DNA of 64,000 nt from Streptomyces sp. NBC_00620 (GTDB taxonomy: Bacteria > Actinomycetota > Actinomycetes > Streptomycetales > Streptomycetaceae), in NCBI RefSeq assembly GCF_026341825.1, contig NZ_JAPENY010000003.1, forward strand, positions 806,001 to 870,000, in the 5' to 3' direction. Every line of letters starts with the position of its first letter. The first letter of the stretch is position 1. Under the pieces are notes generated by a model, which saw nothing but the letters and a program-made list of their open reading frames with translations, was not told the DNA's origin and did no database searches. This document shows, one piece after another, positions 59,155-64,000 of this stretch. Position numbers and translations under genes: made by a program.

Positions 59155-59458
59155 CCGGTGTCCTCCCCGTCGGACGATCCATCGGGCGCACCCGTTCTGG
59201 TCATGTGCTTGGTGAATCGGGTGGCCGGGTCGGTGCGTCACGCTAGGCAGCGCATGGAAACGTTGTCAATGGCATGACAGCCTCGCCATCGAGCGGTTCG
59301 GTTTCTCCCCTTCGGTACTCGTCCCGAACACGCTGCACGTTCCTGGGGAACCGCTGTCCGAACCTGAAGCAAGATCGTCACGTGTGGGGCCGGTCGCGCA
59401 CAGCGGCCGCCGGACACTCCCGTCCAACGGCCGCTGTTCACACATAAGACCGGACGCG
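59155..59458. other. Gene-free stretch with one operator
   Basis: The promoter region of the beta-helix glycosidase gene, and the 3' end of the DUF305 operon. Apart from the LacI-type operator I see no gene, RNA or hairpin worth calling. Confidence 0.6.
59256..59267. promoter_or_regulatory. LacI-type operator, beta-helix glycosidase promoter
   Basis: GGAAACGTTGTC (GACAACGTTTCC on the minus strand) is the exact reverse complement of the operator upstream of the Tat GH76 gene. It lies about 100 bases before the glycosidase start codon. Confidence 0.62.
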
Positions 59459-60169
59459 TCACGCCTTCGCGCCACGCGCCTTGAGCATGTCGGCCATGAG
59501 CTGAATCTCGGCCTGCTGGCCCTCGACCATGCCCTGGGCCAAGCGACGTACCTCCTCGGTCTTCGCCATCCCGGCCGCGCTCTCGGACATCGCGATGCCG
59601 CCCTTGTGGTGCGCGGTGAGCAGCTGAAGGTAGAGGATCTCCGCGGCCTTGCCCTTGGCCTGACGCAGCTGGTCCATTTGCCGGTTGGTGGCCATGCCGG
59701 GCATCAGGGAGCCGTCGTGCGGCTTGTAGTCCATGCCCTTCATGCCGTCCATGCCGCTCATGTCATGGTCCATCCAGGACATGTACGGCTGTTGCGAGGA
59801 CTTCGGCAGACCCCACACGTCCAGCCAGCCCAGGAGCATCCCGCGCTGGTTGGCCTGGGTGTTGATGACGTCGTACGCGAGTCGCCGTACGTCCTCGTCA
59901 GCGGTGCGGTCGCGCACGATGAACGACAGCTCCACCGCCTGCTGGTGATGCACCGCCATGTCCCGTGCGAAGCCCGCGTCCACCGAGTCCTTCCGCGGTA
60001 CGGCCGCGGCGCTGCTCGACGGCCACATCAGCGCCGCGAACACCGTGACCGCCGCGAGCACGGCGGCGAGCGACCCGCCGATCAACAGCCGTGACAGCCT
60101 CCTGACGTGCCGGTCACCGGTGTCCTCCTCGTGCTCCTCCTCGTGCTCCCGCGTCTCGTCGTCACTCAC
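59459..60169 (-). CDS. DUF305 membrane-anchored Met/His-rich protein
   Basis: A 236-residue protein. An acidic, Glu/His-rich cytoplasmic start (EHEEEHEEDTGDRH) is followed by one membrane helix (about 27-50) and an extracellular DUF305 domain. That domain has a paired helical layout with two copies of a His motif: FARDMAVHHQQAVELS and LLTAHHKGGIAMSESAAG. A central Met-rich stretch (WMDHDMSGMDGMKGMDY) could bind copper. DUF305 proteins are ferritin-like and often linked to metals. The GTG overlaps the stop of the DUF3105 gene (GTGA). Confidence 0.88.
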   Translation of the reverse strand: MSDDETREHEEEHEEDTGDRHVRRLSRLLIGGSLAAVLAAVTVFAALMWPSSSAAAVPRKDSVDAGFARDMAVHHQQAVELSFIVRDRTADEDVRRLAYDVINTQANQRGMLLGWLDVWGLPKSSQQPYMSWMDHDMSGMDGMKGMDYKPHDGSLMPGMATNRQMDQLRQAKGKAAEILYLQLLTAHHKGGIAMSESAAGMAKTEEVRRLAQGMVEGQQAEIQLMADMLKARGAKA

Positions 60170-60801
60170 GAGGACTTCCCGCCGGTGCAGGCGGCACCCG
60201 GTTCCGGGGTCTGCGCGCCCTGCACGTACTTCTCGAGGAACTCGGCCACCCTCGGGTCGGACTCCTTCGTCACGTTCAGCTGGTGGCCCCAGGCCGTCAG
60301 CGAGATCGGCGAGGACTGCGTCTTGTACGGGCTCATCAGGGTGTACGGCGTCTTGGCCACCTTGGCGGAGAGCGTCTTGACGTCGGCGTCGGCGGCCTTG
60401 TCGTTGTAGGTGACCCAGACGGCGCCGTGCTCCATGGAGTGGACGGCGTTCTCGTCGCGCAGTTCGCTGGTGTAGACGTCGCCGTTGCAGTTCTGCCAGA
60501 CGGGGTCGTGGTCGCCGCCGGCGGGCGGTGTCATGGGGTAGGTCACGTCCTTGTCGACGTGGTTCTGGGTCAGCTTCGACCAGGTCTTCTCGCCGGAGAC
60601 GGGCGCGGCCTTGGCCTGCTCCTTCTCGTTGGCGGTGTCGACCAGGTACCAGCCCCCGCCCGCGACGCCGACGAGGATGGCCGCGGACACTGCGATCGTG
60701 ATGATCCGGTTGCGGCGCTCGCGGGCTCTTTCGGCGCGGCGCTGCTCTTCTATTCGGGCGCGGCGGGACGCGGCCTTGGTCTTGGAGTTGGCGGAACCCA
60801 T
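60166..60801 (-). CDS. DUF3105 membrane-anchored protein
   Basis: A 211-residue protein. A highly charged cytoplasmic N-terminus (RRARIEEQRRAERARERRNR) is followed by one membrane helix (about 34-53). The extracellular DUF3105 domain has VTYPMTPPAGGDHDPVWQNC, then VHSMEHGAVWVTYN and a late Cys pair. DUF3105 and DUF305 genes are a common actinobacterial pair of unknown role. The ATG follows AAGGAC. It precedes the coupled DUF305 gene. Confidence 0.9.
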   Translation of the reverse strand: MGSANSKTKAASRRARIEEQRRAERARERRNRIITIAVSAAILVGVAGGGWYLVDTANEKEQAKAAPVSGEKTWSKLTQNHVDKDVTYPMTPPAGGDHDPVWQNCNGDVYTSELRDENAVHSMEHGAVWVTYNDKAADADVKTLSAKVAKTPYTLMSPYKTQSSPISLTAWGHQLNVTKESDPRVAEFLEKYVQGAQTPEPGAACTGGKSS

Positions 60802-60869
60802 GGTGAAGTCCTTTTCGTGCAGCGGAAATTGACGGATGCCGGTGGATGGAGAGGGACGGGCATCCGGTT

Positions 60870-61238
60870 CTAGGTCCGCAGGACTTGAAGGACGTGCAGG
60901 TTCGGCGGGCGCGGGGCGACCCCGTACGCCGTGGTCTGTGCCGGGACGGCGGCCGGCCTGGCGTCCACCTGGACGGGCAGGCTCTGAGGTTGCGGGTGCG
61001 GTCCGGGGCCGGTCGTGGGGGTGTCCATCACCCACTGGGCGCCGCACTCGTCCTGGCCGGGGGCAGCGCAGACGTGCTCGTGGTCGTCGCCGTCCGGCCC
61101 GTGGTACGCGGTGGACGACATGGCGGCGACCGGCTGCACGGCGGGCCCGTGCGTACACAGGCACGCCAAACCCAGCACCGTGGCCAGGGCCACCAACAGG
61201 CCCAGCACCACGGAGCCGGTACGGCGCCGCACAGTCAT
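60870..61238 (-). CDS. Small DUF6153-like exported protein
   Basis: A 122-residue protein. An N-terminal signal or anchor helix (SVVLGLLVALATVLGLACLC) is followed by a His/Asp- and Cys-containing region (YHGPDGDDHEHVCAAPGQDE). It has a Pro-rich tail and the ending PNLHVLQVLRT. The short length, His/Cys stretch and terminal LQxLR resemble DUF6153 proteins, which often sit with DUF305. I hold this lightly. It starts two bases after the upstream small gene's stop. Confidence 0.6.
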   Translation of the reverse strand: MTVRRRTGSVVLGLLVALATVLGLACLCTHGPAVQPVAAMSSTAYHGPDGDDHEHVCAAPGQDECGAQWVMDTPTTGPGPHPQPQSLPVQVDARPAAVPAQTTAYGVAPRPPNLHVLQVLRT

Positions 61239-61240
61239 CG

Positions 61241-61531
61241 TCAGTCGCCTGCGTCTTCCAGGTAGGTGAAGCAACGGCGGATCAAGTGGTCGGGGGCGAC
61301 CAGGGTTTCCCGGACGACCCGGTTGTCCTCGTCCAACGTCAGCTCCAGTGCAAGCCGTTCCCCCGGATGTCCCAGGGCAAGCACGGTGTGGCCCTCGGCG
61401 TCGGTGAACCGGGACGTCCGCGTCGCCTTGCCCTGCGCATACGGATCGGAGTCTACGAAGTTGTCGCCGGACATCTCCAAGGGGGGCGGGGCGACGGCGG
61501 CGTGGGGGACCTCGCACGACCACATCGACAT
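61241..61531 (-). CDS. Small conserved-looking protein, unknown function
   Basis: A 96-residue protein (MSMWSCEVPHAAV at the start) with no signal peptide. It is Asp/Glu-rich and looks like a small beta-barrel, with strands such as TRTSRFTDAEGHTVLALGH and ALELTLDEDNRVVRETLVA. It begins a minus-strand run of four tightly packed genes with the DUF6153-like, DUF3105 and DUF305 genes, and is divergent from a lipoprotein gene. I do not recognise a family. Confidence 0.55.
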   Translation of the reverse strand: MSMWSCEVPHAAVAPPPLEMSGDNFVDSDPYAQGKATRTSRFTDAEGHTVLALGHPGERLALELTLDEDNRVVRETLVAPDHLIRRCFTYLEDAGD

Positions 61532-61692
61532 GCAGCCTTACTGTGCCTGCCGCACACCCTGGGGTGGGGGCCCGGCCGCCCCACTGATCATCGGTGACAT
61601 ACGCGGTGAACAGCCACAGCCGTTCACCCGTACCCCTGGTCGTATACCTGGCCGCTCTCGCGGGCAGGGCCAGCACGGATCAGGAGAGGCAC

Positions 61693-62199
61693 GTGCCGCA
61701 ACAACAGCCGCGAGTACGCACCGACCGTACCCAGCTCACCGCCCGTCTGGCGCGCGCATCCGCGCTGACCGCCGGCCTGGCCCTCCTTCCCCTGGCCACG
61801 GCGTGCAGTGGAGGCGAGGACAGCGCGGCGAAGAGCAAGCCGACGACGACCTCCGTGACGGCCGCCGCCGCAGCCGGGGTCGTGGCGCCGGCGAAGGTCG
61901 AGGTGATCGCCAATCTGACCGGCTGCAAGCCCACGATCCGTATCGAGGCGGACGAACTGCGCCAGGGTCTCTGCCACACGAAGGAGATCGACTACCTCAT
62001 CACCACGTTTCCGGAGGACGAGTACAAACAGGCATGGCTGGACGCCGCCGCCGTCTACGGAGGCAAGTACCTGGTCGGCTCACGCTGGATCGTCAGCGCG
62101 AAAGAGCCGGAGATGCTGGAGCAGTTCCGCACCAAGCTCGGCGGGACGATCGAGCAACTGCGCGGCATAGGCCCGACCATGGCACCGAGCTCGTCGTAG
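61693..62199 (+). CDS. Lipoprotein of unknown function
   Basis: A 168-residue protein. The signal peptide ends in a lipobox (LATACSGG). After a Ser/Lys/Thr spacer it has a compact domain (about 75-168), with two Cys that may pair (TGCKPTIRI and GLCHTKEI). Segments include DYLITTFPEDEYKQAWLDAA and YGGKYLVGSRWIVS. It is probably a small extracytoplasmic binding or sensing protein. GGAGAGG precedes the GTG. It is divergent from the small-protein operon by 161 bases. Confidence 0.8.
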   Translation: MPQQQPRVRTDRTQLTARLARASALTAGLALLPLATACSGGEDSAAKSKPTTTSVTAAAAAGVVAPAKVEVIANLTGCKPTIRIEADELRQGLCHTKEIDYLITTFPEDEYKQAWLDAAAVYGGKYLVGSRWIVSAKEPEMLEQFRTKLGGTIEQLRGIGPTMAPSSS

Positions 62200-62496
62200 G
62201 CGACGGCCCGTCAAACCCGCTGCGTACATCCCACCGGCCTGGAGGCTGCTGCTCCTACGCGGAGATGGGCGGCCTGTGGGTCTGCCAGTGCCGGGCATCC
62301 TCCGCCCGAGCAGCCCGTTCGAGAAGATCATCGCCGCGTCGACGAAGGCGCCCGCGAGCGGCGTGCGACGGGTCATCGCGGATGGCGCGCGCCGAGTCAC
62401 TGGCCCGGTCGGCCGCCACGGCCCCGCATCGCCCGTACCCTTCGTGGTGTCTACGGCGTCAGATAGAGGGCGCCAAATCACTGGAGGCAACACCTC
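62200..62496 (+). other. Leader region of the orphan rpoA
   Basis: No coding sequence is supported here. The last 20 bases carry the ribosome site of rpoA (CTGGAGGCAACACCTC before the GTG). It contains no part of a ribosomal-protein gene such as rpsD, which would normally lie directly upstream of rpoA. Confidence 0.55.
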
Positions 62497-63513
62497 GTGC
62501 TTATTGCTCAGCGTCCGTCCCTGACCGAAGAGGTCGTCGACGAGTTCCGTTCCCGGTTCGTGATCGAGCCGCTGGAGCCGGGCTTCGGCTACACCCTCGG
62601 CAACTCCCTGCGTCGTACGCTCCTCTCCTCGATCCCGGGTGCGGCTGTCACGTCCATCCGCGTCGACGGTGTCCTGCACGAGTTCACCACCGTGCCGGGT
62701 GTCAAGGAGGACGTCACCGACCTGATCCTCAACATCAAGCAGCTGGTCGTGAGCAGCGAGCAGGACGAGCCCGTCGTGATGTACCTGCGCAAGCAGGGCC
62801 CGGGTCTGGTCACCGCCGCCGACATCGCGCCCCCGGCCGGTGTCGAGGTGCACAACCCCGACCTCGTCCTCGCCACGCTCAACAGCAAGGGCAAGCTGGA
62901 GATGGAGCTGACCGTCGAGCGCGGTCGCGGCTACGTCTCCGCCGTCCAGAACAAGCAGGTGGGCCAGGAGATCGGTCGTATCCCGGTCGACTCCATCTAC
63001 TCGCCGGTGCTGAAGGTCACGTACAAGGTCGAGGCCACGCGTGTCGAGCAGCGCACCGACTTCGACAAGCTGATCGTCGATGTCGAGACCAAGCAGGCCA
63101 TGCGTCCCCGTGACGCCATGGCGTCGGCCGGTAAGACGCTGGTCGAGCTGTTCGGTCTCGCTCGCGAGCTGAACATCGACGCCGAGGGCATCGACATGGG
63201 CCCGTCCCCCACGGACGCCGCTCTCGCCGCCGATCTCGCCCTGCCGATCGAGGAGCTCGAGCTCACCGTCCGGTCGTACAACTGCCTCAAGCGTGAGGGC
63301 GTCCACTCGGTGGGTGAGCTCCTGGCGCGCTCCGAGGCCGACCTCCTCGACATTCGCAACTTCGGTGCGAAGTCCATCGACGAGGTCAAGGCGAAGCTCG
63401 CCGGTCTGGGGCTGGGCCTCAAGGACAGCCCGCCCGGATTCGACCCGACCGCCGCCGCCTTCGGCGCGGACGACAACGCGGACGCGGGTTTCGTGGAGAC
63501 CGAGCAGTACTGA
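62497..63513 (+). CDS. rpoA: RNA polymerase alpha subunit (orphan copy)
   Basis: A 338-residue, full-length alpha subunit. The N-terminal dimerisation domain (MLIAQRPSLTEE, EPLEPGFGYTLGNSLRRTLL, GVKEDVTDLILNIK) and C-terminal domain are complete. The DNA and activator contact helix reads RSYNCLKREGVHSVGELL, keeping the Arg, Asn, Cys, Leu and Lys used for UP-element binding. The tail ends DAGFVETEQY. It looks functional. Its context is odd: no rpsM, rpsK, rpsD or rplQ flanks it; a lipoprotein lies upstream, and a transposase relic starts about 13 bases after its stop. A second rpoA copy is therefore likely, though the rest of the genome is unseen. Confidence 0.95.
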   Translation: MLIAQRPSLTEEVVDEFRSRFVIEPLEPGFGYTLGNSLRRTLLSSIPGAAVTSIRVDGVLHEFTTVPGVKEDVTDLILNIKQLVVSSEQDEPVVMYLRKQGPGLVTAADIAPPAGVEVHNPDLVLATLNSKGKLEMELTVERGRGYVSAVQNKQVGQEIGRIPVDSIYSPVLKVTYKVEATRVEQRTDFDKLIVDVETKQAMRPRDAMASAGKTLVELFGLARELNIDAEGIDMGPSPTDAALAADLALPIEELELTVRSYNCLKREGVHSVGELLARSEADLLDIRNFGAKSIDEVKAKLAGLGLGLKDSPPGFDPTAAAFGADDNADAGFVETEQY

Positions 63514-63526
63514 ACACTGCGCTACG

Positions 63527-63720
63527 GCGGTCGATGCCGACACCCGCCTGATGGTTGCCACCCGTCGTCCGGTGGCGGGCAACATCGCCGACGCGCACAC
63601 CTTTCGGGACACCGGCCTGGCCGAGGTCTGCTCCGGCACCGCAGTGCTCGCCGACGGCGCCTACTGCGCACCGGCCTCGTCACCCCGCATCGTCGGGCGC
63701 ACCGCACTGCCCGCACACGG
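63527..63720 (+). pseudogene. IS5-family transposase fragment
   Basis: The frame AVDADTRLMVATRRPVAGN, IADAHTFRDTGLAEVCSGT, VLADGAY matches the middle of IS5-type DDE transposases around the second catalytic Asp. After DGAY the match continues one frame over (TGLVTPHRR), so it is frameshifted. Both ends of the gene are missing. The match begins about 13 bases after the rpoA stop codon. Confidence 0.65.
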
Positions 63721-63723
63721 ACT

Positions 63724-63753
63724 TCTGGAACACGCTTTACGGCGTGTTCCAGA
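63724..63753. terminator. Hairpin downstream of the sigma-factor gene
   Basis: A perfect 12-base-pair stem (TCTGGAACACGC with GCGTGTTCCAGA) and a six-base loop TTTACG lie 63 bases beyond the sigma-factor stop. There is no T-run. It could also terminate transcripts arriving from rpoA. Confidence 0.55.
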
Positions 63754-63816
63754 TGTGCGCTCGGTGCGGGTTGGTGCTGGTCACGATCCAATCGCTGCGG
63801 CGTTTCGGATCGTTCC

Positions 63817-64000
63817 TCAGCGAATCCGCCAGGGTCGGAGCTTCTCGGGGTTTCGCACCGCCCAGATATGCCTGATCCGGTCGCCCGCGATCTCGAACGC
63901 GAACACGGTCGCGAGGTTGCCGTCCTGCTGCGCGACCAAGCCGGGCAGGCCGTTGACCGTGCACTCCAGGAACTTCGTGCGGTCGCCCGACACACGCGCG
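63817..64000 (-). CDS. ECF41/SigJ-like sigma factor, C-terminal part (partial)
   Basis: The last 60 or so residues of a gene that begins beyond the right edge. They read VNGLPGLVAQQDGNLATVFA, then FEIAGDRIRHIWAVRNPEKL and RPWRIR. This is the end of the SnoaL-like domain fused to ECF41 and SigJ-type extracytoplasmic-function sigma factors, where it modulates sigma activity. The sigma domains are outside the window. Confidence 0.8.
   Translation of the reverse strand, partial: ARVSGDRTKFLECTVNGLPGLVAQQDGNLATVFAFEIAGDRIRHIWAVRNPEKLRPWRIR

Noticed and set aside
62200..64000. Ribosomal-protein operon around rpoA
   Set aside because: No rpsM, rpsK, rpsD, rplQ or truA sequence flanks the gene; the flanks are a lipoprotein and a transposase relic.

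Overview
The window is high-GC DNA with Streptomyces-type genes: GTG starts after GGAGG-like ribosome sites, Tat and lipoprotein signals, ABC sugar porters without their own ATPase gene, and an RNA polymerase alpha subunit of clear actinobacterial sequence. It reads as accessory (probably arm-like) chromosome of a soil Streptomyces or close relative. Nearly every call rests on motif recognition by eye, with no database search.

Layout. 1-3.3 kb: start of a membrane molybdopterin oxidoreductase, a small membrane protein, a NarL-type two-component pair and a tRNA-Pro(GGG). 3.4-5.4 kb: a secreted NPP1/NLP necrosis-inducing-like protein and a YceI-family protein. 5.6-11.6 kb: a hydroxyquinol (resorcinol-type) catabolic operon (flavin monooxygenase, intradiol dioxygenase, maleylacetate reductase) with a divergent GAF/Fis-type regulator. 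A shared palindrome, TGTCTCA-N3-TGAGACA, is its likely operator. 11.6-16.3 kb: a compact island of caspase-like peptidase, unknown beta-sandwich-like protein and MBL-fold hydrolase, divergent from a DUF2235 alpha/beta hydrolase. This is the best candidate for an undescribed conflict or cell-death-type system.

16.4-35.6 kb: a first glycan locus. It holds a giant ROK regulator with transposase-like HTHs, a GH38-fold protein that has lost its catalytic residues, a sugar-acid operon (mannonate-dehydratase-like enolase, ThuA-like, Gfo/Idh), an IclR regulator, a divergent ABC importer with a sugar dehydrogenase and a GH99 endo-alpha-mannosidase, and a multimodular GH87 alpha-1,3-glucanase. 35.8-45.4 kb: an MMPL transporter beside a TetR relic, a receptor Ser/Thr kinase, a block of broken catabolic genes (MmgE/PrpD, TPP enzyme, 6PGDH-like), a gpsA paralogue and a zinc-independent alcohol dehydrogenase.

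45.4-59.3 kb: a LacI-controlled glycan regulon. It holds two GH76 endo-alpha-1,6-mannanases, a GH27-ricin alpha-galactosidase, an ABC importer, a GH125 exo-alpha-1,6-mannosidase, a GH36/GH27-like enzyme and a GH28-like beta-helix enzyme. Seven copies of a GGWAACGTTTCC-like palindrome sit at its promoters. Together the two loci look like a system for digesting yeast or fungal cell-wall alpha-mannan and alpha-glucan. 59.4-64 kb: a DUF305/DUF3105/DUF6153-like small-protein operon, a lipoprotein, an rpoA outside the ribosomal-protein operon, directly followed by an IS5-type transposase relic, and the end of an ECF41/SigJ-like sigma factor.
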